Below the pieces are notes generated by a model that saw nothing but the letters and a program-made list of their open reading frames with translations, was not told the origin of the DNA and made no database searches. A stretch of 64,000 nucleotides of DNA, from assembly GCA_023091665.1 (NCBI GenBank), contig JALJCQ010000009.1, positions 248,001-312,000 of the forward strand, in the 5' to 3' direction. Below are positions 27,231 to 39,865 of the stretch, piece after piece. Numbering within the stretch: position 1 is the stretch's first letter; each line of letters begins with the position of its first letter. This DNA comes from Pythium myriotylum (Eukaryota; Oomycota; Peronosporomycetes; Pythiales; Pythiaceae). The translations under genes were made by a program, and so were the position numbers.

Positions 27231-27600
27231 CATGCCGAATCGTGTGTACTACAAGCAATTCAGGAGCCTTTCAGACGACGTGGAACACGATCTCATCAAA
27301 CATCCTGCAGTCTAGCCCGCCTTGGAGCTGGTTTCACTCGTAATCTTCGTACTGCTCATCGATCAACAGCTCCAAGATATTTTTTCACTTTACTTGTTGA
27401 TATTCATCCTTCAGAAAGAGTTGAAGATCGTTGTGCCGACTCTGGTTTGCTTTGTGATGCTCGTTGCGCAATTTACGTTTGAACATAACGGTGCGTGAAG
27501 GTCGAATCTAGCTATGTGCATTTGTCGTTGTCACTGATGTGCTTTGGATGCGGTAGGTTTCGACTTCACGTTCCAATTCGAATGGATGAAGCAACCGTAA
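27231..27600 (+). pseudogene. 3' fragment of a membrane-family gene (exons 2-3 only)
   Basis: Homology to subfamily II starts abruptly at 27231 inside exon 2 (MPNRVYYKQF). Exon 2 runs to 27490 with an in-frame TAG at 27313-27315. A GT-AG intron and exon 3 (27557-27600) are still recognisable, and the last residues are FEWMKQP. The flank beyond the stop (to about 27700) also matches the flank of the intact gene at 31427-33246, so this is a partial segmental duplicate without exon 1. Confidence 0.85.
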
Positions 27601-28063
27601 ACTAGCGTGATCGTAGCATCACCAAAAGGCGGAAACACAGCCGCAGGGTTATAGTCAATCCACCACGCGTGAGCTTGGAGCAATATGATGCTCGAGTATA
27701 GTCCATGGAAGGGGCAAGTAGCTCATGCTCACTGTTGCTCTATTCCTAAAACATTTTTGGTTCGAAGGCGTGAGGCATAATTGCTTCGAAAAAGTCAAAA
27801 GAAGGATTTCTTCCACAACATCCAAGCGTTTCTCGTCATGGCCAAGAATATAGGTCCAGGTACCGGCAAGAATAGCTCGGAACAAACAGCGCAAGAAGAT
27901 TGATCCCGTTGCGTCTTCCACTGCCGAGAGTTCACCCCAGGCAACGTGCGCCTATAGTGTCAGTGGCAAGATCAGCTTTGAGGACACAAACCCTTTGCTT
28001 TACTTGCTTCATCTTCACTTTCCGCAAACTTCAGACCGGATTCTCTTCTTCAATCCATACCAG
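27601..28063. other. 5' flank of membrane gene A
   Basis: The left third is duplicated 3' flank of the preceding fragment. The right part holds the conserved upstream block listed next. No gene seen. Confidence 0.5.
27863..27883 (+). promoter_or_regulatory. Upstream block shared by subfamily I genes
   Basis: CCGGCAAGAATAGCTCGG here recurs as CCGGTAAGAATAGCTCGG at 34562-34582, upstream of gene C. A diverged CGACAAGAATGGCTCGG lies at 38830, upstream of pseudogene D. It lies about 150-180 bp before the start codons. It may be a promoter element or just shared ancestry. Confidence 0.4.
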
Positions 28064-29869
28064 ATGCGTCGCGCCATTTCTCGGATGTCGCTCATCTGGG
28101 ACGCTGTCCAAGTCGAACTTCAAGGTCGCTACTCACTCACAAGATTCTCCGACTTGCTCTCGCACGCAAAATCGTCGTCCAAGTTGAGAAATGCTGCCAC
28201 GATTCTACTCACACCAGTGCCTATTCTGCTCGTGCATCTCTTGCTGGACGCATTGCCAATGAGCCCACCGCACCTCGGGCTCGCGCAGCAATCGCCATGG
28301 TTATTCGTGCGGCTTAGCATTATCTATATCTTACCGCCGTTGGTGTTCCCAAGAAACATTTACACGTGTATTCCTGAGCTCCCGATGTCCAACACCCGCC
28401 TCTTTTTGATCGCCTTGGTCCCGGTGGCTCTCTCCTTGCTTTGCTTCGTTTCTCTTGGGACGTTGTGGGCGTTCCCGCCCCCTTCGGCTTTCAGCTGTCG
28501 ATCTTTCTGTCGATGCCATTTGGCCTATCCTTACTCTGGTGGTCATGGCGAGATACGCTTCGAGCGGACCCAGCGGTCAGGGCGAAGGCCATGTGTTACT
28601 CTAAAGTGGCCAACTCTCAGATCAACGTGTTCTCGAGTTACACACTCTACTACTGTGCATTCACGCTAGCAGGCAAAACCTACCAGCCATTTGTCTCTTT
28701 TGTGCTGCCGATCATGAAGATGGCGATCAAGAACACCATTCGCAAGGGGTTATACTACGTTGAAGACCTCACGCCGGTGATGATCGCTTGCAATGTCGAT
28801 GCTTTCCATGCCATATTCGTGTCAAGTACAATCCAGCAATCTCAGGGGCTCACGGCGATCATCTTCATCATGGTCGTGGACGTGATGCAGTCGCTCGTCG
28901 CGTACTTCGAAATCGTCGCGATCGTTCGCCGCATCAACCAGGCCGCTAGAAAAAGTAGAGCATCAGATTCGTTCCACTCCGTGCAAACCGAGCGAAATCG
29001 GCGCTCGTCGCGGACGGCATCGCGACTGGCGTCGTTGCTCATTTTCGAATACGGTGTTGTCGACTACGCCAAGCACTTGATCGACACCAATCCTCGGATC
29101 CGCAGCCACCCGAGCGTCGCGCTGCCTCGCCACGAACGAGAGAATGTGGTTGCAGGTGCATCACTCACGGGGCCATCCTTGTCCCGAATTCTTCCAGCAA
29201 ATTCAGGAGTCCGTGACGAAGTCTTAGTCCAGAGCGCGAGTGTTCTGCCGAAGGTGTCTTCAGTATGCACAAAGGCTATGGGATGCGAGGATCTTTCTGA
29301 CGTTGAAGCGTCGCAACTTCATTGCGTGTCAAGCGTGCTGAAGATGCTGCACATGATCGAGTTCTACATGTTGATCGAGTACATGGAAGTGGCCATGTCT
29401 GCTGTTTACAGTACGTGACATCCTTTGGTCGGTTGATTATTTCAGGGATTTCTTCACAGCCTAACAGATTATAAACAGCGCTGTACCTCGCAGCATTGAT
29501 GTATATGCCAAACCGTGCCTACTACAAGCAGTTCAACAGCCTCGCAGACAAAGAGGTGCTGAGCTCAGCTAAACACTCCGCAGTGTACGCCGTGCTGGAG
29601 CTGGCTTCGTTCGTGATTTTGTCGGTAGCCATCGATCAACAACTCCAACATGTGTCTTCGTTACAACAGCTGGCGTTCGTGCTGCAGAGAGAAAAGAAGA
29701 TTGTGGTGCCGACGCTAGTAGTGCTATTTATCACCGTGGTCCAATTCTCGTTCGAACACAACGGTATTTCCCATAAATGCCGTTTGGCTTCATTCAAATC
29801 ACTGAAATTTCTTCCTGAGAGGTAGGATACGACTTCACTTTTCACTTCGAATGGATGAAGCGCCAATAA
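28064..29869 (+). pseudogene. Multi-pass membrane protein, subfamily I copy A (frameshifted)
   Basis: Exons 28064-29410, 29479-29763 and 29826-29869 align with intact copy C, with the same intron positions. A one-base deletion near 28470-28483 (GCGTTCCCGCCCCCTTCGG), against the homologous site in copy B, shifts the frame after FVSLGTLWAFP; the rest is open in the new frame. The family is not named. It has about nine predicted membrane helices, the signatures LYYCAFTLAGKTYQPF, GLYYVEDL and HMIEFYMLIEYMEV, and ends with FEWMK. Bases 28534-28826 are identical to copy C. One indel could also be an assembly error; otherwise the copy is well preserved. Confidence 0.75.
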
Positions 29870-31426
29870 CACAAAGCTCAAGTCGGTACATCGAGACAAC
29901 TGCATGACATCGTGAGGCCTCCTGGGTTTCGCTTGGCAGGACTCATTTTCCCTTTTGGAACTAGCTGGAATGTACGAACTAGTGCCGATAGGTTTCCTTA
30001 TGGTGTTGGATCACCCGTCGCCGGTTTAAAGCTTACATTTGGGAAGCTCAAGCGCTGCATTGTGTCGGACACCGCAGCAACAACTCTTCCCGCTCGATCT
30101 TACAGCAAATTCATTGTCGCGTAAACACGGATGAGCGACTAAAAACGATTTGATTGATGCAGCTGCCTCACAGACTACCATGAACAGGCCCGTCGGGCAC
30201 AAAGCGAGCCATTCCTGTTGTCGCCACGTGCAGAATTAGTCGCGTCGTTTTCGCTACTGCTTGGCAGTGGTTGACTTCGGGTCTTGGACAGCTCTCTGCT
30301 AACAAGCATGGTTGAACGTGCCTCCGCCAAACCGACCGTGACAAGGCAAAAATGTCGCAGGGCGTTTCACAGCCCGTCGTAGACAGCGTCTAACCGCTAC
30401 AAGATGTCCTCGATCGAGACATGCAGTGCCGGTACCTAGGACACACCAGCTGCCGTTCTTGGTTGATCGCTGTCTTCGCTATGGGATGCAATGTCCACCG
30501 CGGCAGATATGAGAACCTCTACTGAGCAAGATCGATGCAAGAAAATCACTTCATCCCCTCACGACTACCCGATGTCATTTGCTCACTTTGCTATCTAACT
30601 AAAAACACTGAGGAAGACTTGATTATCACGAAACTTGTCGTCTGGATGGGATTCTCTCAATACGTTCTCACTAGAAGTACATACATGAGTACTTGGGCCA
30701 CGTTCAAGATATCCAACATGACAACGGGATGTGACAGCGCTCCAAACATCACAAACTTACTGCGCTCGAAGTCATGGAGAACAGTGCGCTGATCCTGCCA
30801 AAAGTGGGACGTATGGCTGAAATCTTTGGCGAGTTCCAACACCGATGAAGGATCTGGATGTGAAGATTAAGTCGGTTGTTATGATGATGCTGAAAGAATT
30901 GATGTTGGAATCGATTACTCTGCGACTGGAGTGTTCGACTGGGAGCTCGGACACACAATCGCTCCGTGGTGGTGGCGAAGAAGTAAAGCGATGAGGTAGA
31001 TCCCAGTCGTGCGATATCTTGTCATATCTTTACGTTTGGATTCGATAGCTTCAGACGAAATGAACAACACACTTGCAACCCTCTTCGCGATCGGGATGTG
31101 TTACCGTTCGGTGCAAACTAAATGGTTTTGCTTGTAAGAACGAGCCTAACAAGAGATGCTGTTTCCCATGAAGATTTAGAAAAGATCAGTCAAGGTGACC
31201 ATAAATAGTTGCGCCGCTTATGCTACAAGTGACTGAAGGAAGATTGCTATCTTGAAAAGGAAACAGAAACAAGAGCAGTTTCTGAACCACAAAGTCGGAC
31301 GGGAAGATTCCCGCGCGTCTTTGTTCCTCCATTTTTGAGTTGCTTCTTCCCTTCACCCAAACGGGACACCGCAGTTTTCCAACGAGACGGAAGGCCATCT
31401 TGAATCCCATGTTCCCTTCTCACAAG
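29870..31426. other. Spacer between membrane genes A and B
   Basis: No intact gene. Bases about 29925-30450 resemble the 3' flank of pseudogene D (39850-40190), sharing CTCAAGCGCTGCATTG. Bases about 30467-30620 resemble 37100-37265 behind gene C. These are remains of a larger duplicated unit. Nothing further recognised. Confidence 0.55.
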
Positions 31427-33246
31427 ATGAATCACTTCTTCACTCGATTCTCTACCGTGTGGGAGACGGTCCAAGTCGAGCTGCAAGGTTCGTACTCGCT
31501 CCAGAGGTTCGAAGAATTGCTCTCGCACGCCAAAACCTCCTCCAAGCTGAGAATGGCAGCCACTATCCTGCTCGCACCAGTGCCAACTCTGATCGTTCTT
31601 GTCCTTCTCGACGCGCTACCCATAGAGTCACCACAAGTCGGTCTTCTAAAGCAGACACCGTGGTTCTTCGCTCGCATCTTTACTGTCTTCATTCTGCCGC
31701 CATTGGTGTTTCCCCACAACATGCACATTTGCAATCCGGAACTAACACTGTCGAGCACCCGCCTCGCTCTTATCGGCATCATAATGGCTATTGTCGGCCT
31801 GGTGAGTTTCATCGCGCTCGGTACGATGTGGGCGTTTCCGACTCCCTTCGGCTTCCAACTCTCGGTCTTTCCTGCGATACCAATCGCATTTGGTTTATTA
31901 TACTGGACATGGAAAGATCAGATACAAGGTAACTCAGACGTGAAAGCCAAAGCTGCGTGCTATGCTAAGGCTCTCATGGCCCAAGCAAATCTTCTCTCTG
32001 CGTATACGGCGTACTACTGCGCATTCACACTAGCCGGAAAGACCTACCAGCCGTTTGCCTCCTTTGTCCTCCCGATCCTGAAAATGATTTTCAAGAATTC
32101 AATTCGCAAGGGTTTGTACTACGTCGAGGATCTGGCACCAGTGATGATCGTCTGCAACATCGACGCATTTCACGCAATGTTTGTATCGACTTCAATTCAG
32201 CAATCGGAAGGCGTGACGACCATCGTTTTCATCATGCTTGTCGACTTCGTGCAGTCACTCGTGGCGTACTATGAGGTCGTTACGATCATTCGACAGGTGA
32301 ATCTGCTTGCAACAGAAAGGAGAGACGCGGATAGATACAGCTCAACAAAAACAGAACCCGCCCACAGCTTTTCACGGACGATGTCTAGACTGGCGTCACT
32401 GCTGAAGTTTGAGTACGGCGTCATTGACTATGCAAAGTATTTGATTGACAACAATCCTCGGATTCGCAACCACCCGACCGTCGCGCTGCCTCGTCACATG
32501 CGGGAAGAACGCCAAGAAGGTATTATTCAGCCACGTTTATCGGACACGGCATCTGTCGGGTCGCGCATTCATCCTACGAACTCACACGTTGGATACTCAA
32601 CTCCCAGTATTAGCGTTCTGCCGAGGCAAGGTTCTCTCCGAACGATGAATCCTGCTAGGCCAGAAGAGTTGAGCAACGTGGACAGATCCCAGCTCCAGTG
32701 TGTCTCTCGAATCCTCAAGATGCTCCACATGATCGAGTTCTACATGCTGATCGAGTATGTGGAAGTAGCAATCTCGACGGTATACTGTACGTTTACACTT
32801 GTGCTCCATTCTGTATTCATTTGGTTTCACTAACACATCAATCTTGCACAGCTCTATACGTAATGGCAATAATGCACATGCCGAATCGTGTCTACTACAA
32901 GCAATTCAGCAGTCTCTCGGACGATGTGGTACACAGTCCGGTCAAACATATTGCAGTCTACGCCATGTTGGAGCTGCTTTCATTCACAATCTTCGTACTG
33001 CTCATCGATCAACAGCTCCAGCATATCTCTTCTCTGCAGCAGTTGGCGTTCGTGCTACAGAGAGAATCGAAGATCGTTGTGCCGACTCTGGTTTGCTTTG
33101 CAATGCTCGTTGTGCAATTCACATTCGAACATAACGGTGCGTGAGAGCCCAATCTGGCTATGTGCATTGGGCATTGGCGCTGATTTGGTTTGTATGCGGT
33201 AGGTTTCGACTTCACGTTCCGATTCGAGTGGATGAAGCAACCGTAA
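31427..33246 (+). CDS. Multi-pass membrane protein, subfamily II copy B (intact)
   Basis: Three exons (31427-32786, 32852-33136, 33203-33246), GT-AG introns of 65 and 66 nt, give 562 residues in frame. The start is set by alignment of all copies at an M-x-x-x-x-S/T-R start before W-x-x-VQVELQG. About nine hydrophobic helices: three to four in residues ~45-190, two around YTAYYCAFTLAGKTYQPF and SFVLPILKMIF, two around IVCNIDAFHAMFVSTSIQQS and the following VDFVQSLVAYYEVV, and the last ones in exon 2. Between them lies a polar Ser/Arg-rich loop (~residues 300-410). No known transporter or channel signature was recognised. Membrane location is inferred from hydrophobicity. This is one of two apparently functional copies in the array. 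Confidence 0.85.
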
Positions 33247-33599
33247 ACTAGCGTGATCGTAGCATCACCAATAGCTGGACGGACGGCCGCACAGCCTTTG
33301 TCCACCACGCGTGAGCCTCAAGCAATATGATGTTCGAGTACAGTTGAATCCATCCGAGCCTCTTCTTTCTTTTGCGATCTGATTCACCTGTCGAACGATC
33401 GCCTCCCAACACGCAACCACTTCAGTTGAGTCGAGCGAAGCCGTGGGCTCGCACACGACGAGAGGTCTTCAGTTCTCCATAACCATTGGAGCCGCAGTGG
33501 ACGATGGTCTCCCTGGAGACAATGTCAAGCTTCGTAACCATTTAAAGATTCGCGGGTGGCGATCTCGTCGGTGATCCCGTGGACATCCACATCCTCGAA

Positions 33600-33665
33600 G
33601 TGGCCGCCCTGCACGTGCGCTTTAGCGCGACCTTTCTACATTTGTCACCGAAAATCTCGTCTCAC
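33600..33665 (+). pseudogene. Possible D-amino-acid oxidase fragment
   Basis: AATCTCGTCTCACACGCGAC here resembles the oxidase exon 1 stretch GATCTCGTCTCGCACGTCGC, and can be read as NLVSHATGEAS beside LVSHVAGAIWM. The surrounding DNA is too decayed to extend the match far. Low certainty. Confidence 0.3.
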
Positions 33666-34561
33666 ACGCGACCGGTGAGGCGAGCATGACAGCGACGCTA
33701 GAGACTTCCGGGCAGTTTTGAGATCGCTCAGCTGGAAGACTTCGGAGACGAGACCTCAACCAACCTCGCGAGCTAGCGGGTTGGTGCTGTCGCTGGATCC
33801 TCACGAGTTATCTTCATACTACGTTCAAAAAGTTCCGTGGACAAGCAGTCAAGAAAGCTGCATGGCCCAAGTGATTATCGAGAAGCGAAGCGGATTCTCG
33901 AATCGAGGATCCTCTTCTCGTGATCGAGGCTCGAGCGATGGTGAGGCGAGACCACAACCTCTAATAATACATGCTAGGATGTGCAGGGAGTTTCAGATGC
34001 CGTGCTATGAACTTCCAAATGACCTCTATAAAACCATACACTATGATCCTTTCGGATGGAGTTGCCTTCATCGCCGCCAACGCCGAGCCACAAGCTTCAC
34101 GACCGGGGTTGTCGGCGCCTTCTGGTGCACACAAACTCGTGGCTTTCGTCACTGCGATGTGTGGCGTTTGCTGTGCCGTCGACACGTGGAATTTCGTGCG
34201 TGCGGCGTTCTTCTCCTCGTTTCTCGCCAACATGTCAGTTGGGAATCATCGAGGATGACTCACACTGGGCGTTCATCTGGCTGGACTGAAGACGCCGTAG
34301 ATATCGAATATTTGGCTGAGTAGTACTATCATATCGTACCTTCGTCGCCGTGGAACGAGACCTCGCGCATCTCGTGCTTGACCTGCTTGCTCCGCGTCTC
34401 CTCACGTGGGATGCTAGTCGCCGGGGTGCCATTCCACATTGCCAATCCCAATCTTTATAGTTCAAGCCAGATTTCATAAGGTTGGTTCGTGCCAAAATAG
34501 ATACACTAGACTCAACGGCAGCGAATCGTTTGTTGGGATGGATATGGGTACGAGAACAAAC

Positions 34562-34582
34562 GCCGGTAAGAATAGCTCGGAA
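34562..34582 (+). promoter_or_regulatory. Upstream block shared by subfamily I genes (copy before gene C)
   Basis: CCGGTAAGAATAGCTCGG, 150 bp before the gene C ATG; near-identical to 27863-27883. Confidence 0.4.
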
Positions 34583-34730
34583 CTAAAGGTTCAAGCAGAT
34601 CAATCTCATCGCGACATAAACAAAGTCGATCGATTACTTCCATGCTCCATATCCGTCACTCACAAACAGCACGGATAACCACATCCTACAGCAGCCTCCA
34701 GACCAGTTCTTCTTGCTCTACCCTCTCTAG

Positions 34731-36535
34731 ATGCGCCGCGTTGTCTCGCAGGTGTCTTTTGTCTGGGAGGCCGTACAAGTCGAACTCCAAGGTCGCTACT
34801 CACTCAAGAGATTCAAGGGCTTGCTCTCACACCCAAGATCGTCGTCCAAGTTGAGAATTGCTGCCACGATTCTACTCACTCCAGTGCCGGTTCTATTCGT
34901 ACTTCTTTTTCTGGACGCATTGCCAATGAAGTCGCCGCACCTCGGCCTTGCGCCGCAAACCTCATGGTTATTCGCGCGACTTGGTGTCATTAATATTCTA
35001 CCGCTAATAGTGTTCCCAAGCAACATGTGTAGGTGTATTCCTGAGCTTCCAATGTCGAACATGCGTCTCTTCCTGATCGCCTTCGTACCGATGACTGTCG
35101 CTTTGCTCAGTTTCATCACTCTTGGGACGTTGTGGACACCCTTTGGTTTTCAAATTGCAATCGTTTTATCGACGCCTACCGGGATATTCTTGCTCTGGTG
35201 GTCATGGCGAGATACGCTTCGAGCGGACCCAGCGGTCAGGGCGAAGGCCATGTGTTACTCTAAAGTGGCCAACTCTCAGATCAACGTGTTCTCGAGTTAC
35301 ACACTCTACTACTGTGCATTCACGCTAGCAGGCAAAACCTACCAGCCATTTGTCTCTTTTGTGCTGCCGATCATGAAGATGGCGATCAAGAACACCATTC
35401 GCAAGGGGTTATACTACGTTGAAGACCTCACGCCGGTGATGATCGCTTGCAATGTCGATGCTTTCCATGCCATATTCGTGTCAAGCACAATCCAGCAATC
35501 TCAGGGGCCCACAGCGATCATCTTCATCATGGTCGTGGACGTGATGCAGTCGCTCATCGCGTACTATGAAATCGTCGCGATCGTCCGCCACATCAACCAG
35601 GCAGCAAAAGAAATCAACGCTTCTGACCAATACCGCTCGACGCAAGCAGAGCCAAGTCGCAACTCATTGCGGACGACGTCACGACTGGCTTCATTCCTCA
35701 AATTCGAGTTTGGCGTGGTTGATTACGCCAATCATTTGCTCGATAACTATCCTCGAATCCGCAATCACCCTAGCGTCGCGCTGCCCCGTCACGAGCGAGA
35801 CACTATTGAACTACGGCCATTGGATCGGGGCCCCGCGACGTCTCAAATCCGTCCAGCCAGTGCACGAGCCAGGATCCAAGTTTTAGCCCAGAGTGTGCGT
35901 GTTCTTCCGAAAACCTCTTCTGTAACCGCGATGAATCCAACGGGAATCGAGGAGCTTTCCGAGGTTGAAACGTTGCAACTGCAGTGCGTGTCAAGCATGC
36001 TCAAGATGCTGCACATGATCGAGTTCTACATGCTGATCGAGTACATGGAAGTGGCTGTCTCTGTGATTTACAGTACGTGACATTCACTGGTGGGTGTATG
36101 ATGTCGGCTGGCACCCTCACGTAACAACTGTTCATGAGCAGCGCTGTACGTATCGGCAATGATGTATTTACCGAATCGTGCGTACTACAGGCAGTTTCAA
36201 AGCCTCACCAATAGAGATTTCCATAGCTCAGCTACACAGCTCGTAGTATACGCCGTGCTGGAGCTGGCTTCATTCTTGATCTTGTCGGTCGCCATCGACC
36301 AACAGCTCCAGCACATATCGTCGCTTCAGCAGCTGGCTTTCGTGCTGCAGAGAGAATGGAAGATTGTGTTACCGACGCTGGTGACGCTATTCATCACCGT
36401 AGTTCAGTTCGCGTTCGAGCACAACGGTGTGTCATGAATGATTCCCACTTTATTTAAATTCCTTTTACCATTTACTCTTTATGAGACGTAGGCTATGACT
36501 TCACGTTCCGTTTTGAATGGATCAAAAGTCAATAA
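34731..36535 (+). CDS. Multi-pass membrane protein, subfamily I copy C (intact)
   Basis: Exons 34731-36072, 36142-36426 and 36492-36535 join in frame to 556 residues; introns are 69 and 65 nt. The hydrophobic layout matches copy B, but the sequence follows subfamily I: VFSSYTLYYCAFTLAG and SFVLPIMKMAIKNTIRK. The third membrane segment is shorter by a few residues at LGTLWTPFGF. The exon 2 end and the tiny exon 3 (14 codons) are conserved across the family. The polar loop (~residues 290-410) is the most variable region. The tract 35193-35485 is identical to copy A although flanking coding sequence is diverged, a sign of recent gene conversion. Function unknown; membrane location inferred. Confidence 0.85.
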
Positions 36536-39093
36536 TACACAAGAAATCGATCGGAAACGGGCGACTTGTTCAACCTCATGAAGGCACCTTCCGGATTTCT
36601 TGTGACTGCTCTTGCACTGTGTTCGCAAACTAGGTTGAAGATTCTTTGATCACAACTGATGGATGCAAGCCCCCAGCTGAATCTGAAATCACGCAGGGAC
36701 GATAACTAAGCTCAGCCTCGGATTTTTCAGCGTCGGGTGATGTGGACAAAGCTTGTTGAGCAGAGCAATTTACTTTTGCTCGGGGGTGTCTTAAAATGTT
36801 AATCAACGGCATAGCGACACGACTTCAGTGGGAATTGCAAGTCAACTTTGTCGAACCGCCAATTCGACCTGCTTATCGCAGTGCGAATGACTTCATGTCT
36901 CCGTCATCCAATCCCGGTCAGAGACACATTGGCCTCTCTATCAGAAATAAGAGTCGTTACCGGCTTGCAGGTTATGCTCAAGATGACCTGAAGGACATAG
37001 AATCGCAGTCGCTGCAACCTATCACTTCACTGCAGCCTTGATCACTTAACATGCCTTCGTTTGGGCTGGAGTGAACGAGGCTTACCTTCGCGTCTCGATG
37101 CGTTCCAGCCGCTGTTCGCGGTTGATAGCTATCTCTGCTGTGAATGTGGTGTCCACAGCGGCAGAACTGAGAACCAGGCTGTACAAGTTCGGCGCAAGAA
37201 GATACCACTCCGCACCTCGCGACAACTCAGTTTCTTTTCTTCGCTTTGCTATCTAGCTAACAAGATTGCAGGAGACTGGCTGCGTTTTAGACCTCACGAA
37301 GACTGCCAATCGATATCATCTTGCCTACTAGGCACGATTTCTGGAGCAAGGTTGAAGACACTACAAACTCTTGGTCATTCAAAGCCGTCAAGGAAGGCGA
37401 AGGTTATGCGCGCGTGGATGAAGAGACTTTTCTGATTCGCGGGTGCGCGTCATGCGAGGAGAGTACCTAACTCATGATCGCATAAGCGGTCGGGTGGGCA
37501 AGTGCCGTCAAAGCAACGAATTCTCCGAACGAGATATAGGTCCGATCTCGAGAAATACTTGTCAAGCCACGCCAAGAGCCGAAAGTTAGTCTGTGATAGT
37601 ACTGGATATGTTAGTTGACTCTGGTGACGCGGCACAAACTCCCACGTGTTGATCACCGTGGTTGTTCGGGCTTAAAGGCCAGCAAGAAGTCCGGTCGTTT
37701 CAGAGGCCAAGTTGTTGCCAAAAAGTTACACCTTGGGTGGGATTGCGAGGCACTGTGATTTGTTGATTCATCGATTCGAACCGCTTTGTCATATTGCGGA
37801 AACTGCATATCTCCATCGATCAAACCCAACATGAGACGCATTGGCCTATGACCTTGTGGAAACGAAGGCGCTTCGGCTTACGAGCTATGCGTAAAAGGAG
37901 CTAAGGAACACGAACATCGGCGTGTATTCGTTGCCCTGGTGCTGTGAGCATCTGCGACGTGAAGCTTTTCACGTCTACCTCTGCTGTCGAAGTGATTTCC
38001 GCGACAGCATTCTTCGACAGTTCTCGTTCGTCTTGTCAGGACTCTTGAATCTCGGTTATCCGCCCGCATGATCTGCCACGTATTGCTTCACCAAGGCCTC
38101 AATCACACTGAAACCGCCATCGGTCAGGCTCTACATAAGGCTGGAGGGAGTAAGTCGTCACAATTCTCCCCGTCCCATCAGCCGTTCGTGGTTGAGTTCT
38201 ACACTGTATCTTCACCGTGGTCTGCGGTGTCCGCTGCGTTGAATCTGCGAAGTTCTTCTCCGCACTCGCGAACGCACACGTCTACTCTCAGAAAGGGGTT
38301 TATGTTCCAGATGTGCTGCAGATGCTCGATACGCTTACCTTGTTTGTAGTGAAGTGAACCTTTGACCATAAAGGTGCGTGACACGTGAACTTTCTGTGTG
38401 CACTCGATCGCATCAATGCCTCCGCTGGCTGGGTTTTACTTCACTTTCCACTGGAAGCAAGTGTCAAGTGTGCAAAATTGTGCGGGAAACGCAAGATTTC
38501 TACAGCCGCTTATGTTTAAGAAGACCTCGGTACCTGCAGTATCATTCCACAAAAGATGATCGACTCGGAGGTCGGCGAAGGATTTCTTGGAGAGCTCCGT
38601 TCAGACTCAAAGTAGTACGAAAAGATTCATTGCTGTGATTGCGGGATCTTTTACGGACCACCTGCCCTTGTGAGTGTGGCTCTTCGATCGTCCTGAGGTT
38701 GTTAACACGCGAGTATTTCAAACCTCATGTTGTGTTGAGCAGATCGTGCAAAACAGCTCTGTAGCAGCGAGAATAAGAACTCACTCCATCATAGCTAATT
38801 ATTTCTCGTTATGGACTAGAGTACGAAGGTCGACAAGAATGGCTCGGAAGAAAATCAATTCTATTCAAAACTTCTACTCCATGTTCGATCCCAAGGATTA
38901 GACCTCGAGCAACGTTGGCAAGACTCCTATCTCACTGAGGGAGCAAGAGCAAAATTGTGCAAGATTTTGACTTGAATAATAGGCGGGGGGGAGGGGGGGG
39001 GGGGGGGGGGGGGGGGCGCAACTTGCGACAAAACAGCCCACGCCATTACTCATTAAGCAAAACAGTCGAAGGAGAGTCAACTACCACCAGAAC
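36536..39093. other. Spacer between membrane gene C and pseudogene D
   Basis: The largest gap of the array. Bases 37100-37265 resemble 30467-30620. A further copy of the upstream block is at about 38830-38849. A poly-G run is at 38993-39016. Short frames are not recognisable as genes. Confidence 0.5.
38993..39016 (+). repeat. Poly-G run of 24
   Basis: A run of 24 G after GGCGGGGGGGA, about 80 bp upstream of pseudogene D. It is either a real homopolymer, able to form a quadruplex, or a sequencing artefact. Confidence 0.7.
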
Positions 39094-39865
39094 GTGCGTC
39101 ACATTATCTCTCGGATGTCCCTCGTCTGGAGGCCACTTGAAAGATCCAAGGATTTGCTCTCACACTCAGGATATTCGTCGAAGTTGAGAAATGGTGCCAC
39201 GATTTCACTCACCGTCTAACCGCCTTCATCATGATCATCGACGTGACGCAGTCTCTCATCGCTTACTACTTTCTCCACATCAACACATCAAAAGCGCTGA
39301 AGAAAGTAGAGCCTCAGATGCATACTACTCGGTGCGAATCGAGCGAACTCGGAACTCATCGCGGACGACATCGCGTCTGGCATGATTTCTCGATTTCGAG
39401 TTTGGCGCCGTTGACTACGCTAATTTTTTTTTATCAATACTTTCCTCGGATCCTCGATGAGCCAACCGTTGCGTGCTCCGCCACACATATCGAAATGTTG
39501 CAGCCCCAGTGCGTGTCAAGTATGCTCAAGATGCTACGTATGATTGAGTTCTACATCCTGATCGAGTACATGGAAGTGGCCATTTTCGTGACTTACTGTA
39601 TGTTCTTTAGTTGGTTCGCTTTGTTGGTTTACTCCTCATGAAACATTTCGTTGTGAACAGCCCTGCAGGTGATCGCAATGACGCACATACCGAAGCGTGC
39701 GCATTTCTATCAATTTTGTGAACTTTCCGAGAGAGAACTGCTGAGCTCACCTAAACAGCTCACCATGTGTTGTTGGTTGCCGTTATTCCACAGCTTCTGG
39801 GGTTCGCACTGCAGAGGGAATGGAAATTCGTACCTCGACAACTGTTTGACCTCTGTAGGCCTCAT
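39094..39865 (+). pseudogene. Membrane family subfamily I copy D (heavily decayed)
   Basis: The start codon has become GTG at 39094 (then RHIISRMSLVW). About 30 codons in, the sequence jumps from the first helix region (KLRNGATISL) straight to the second half (AFIMIIDVTQSLIAYY), so most of exon 1 is deleted. The end of exon 1 (IEFYILIEYMEVAI) and part of exon 2 (HIPKRAHFYQF) are recognisable, with indels. Not functional. Confidence 0.8.

Larger units (their letters stand above)
33247..34730. other. Spacer between membrane genes B and C
   Basis: The first ~100 bp match the flank of the 27.2-27.6 kb fragment. A possible oxidase fragment lies at about 33600-33665 (listed next). The conserved upstream block of gene C is at 34562-34582. 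No intact gene was recognised. Confidence 0.5.
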
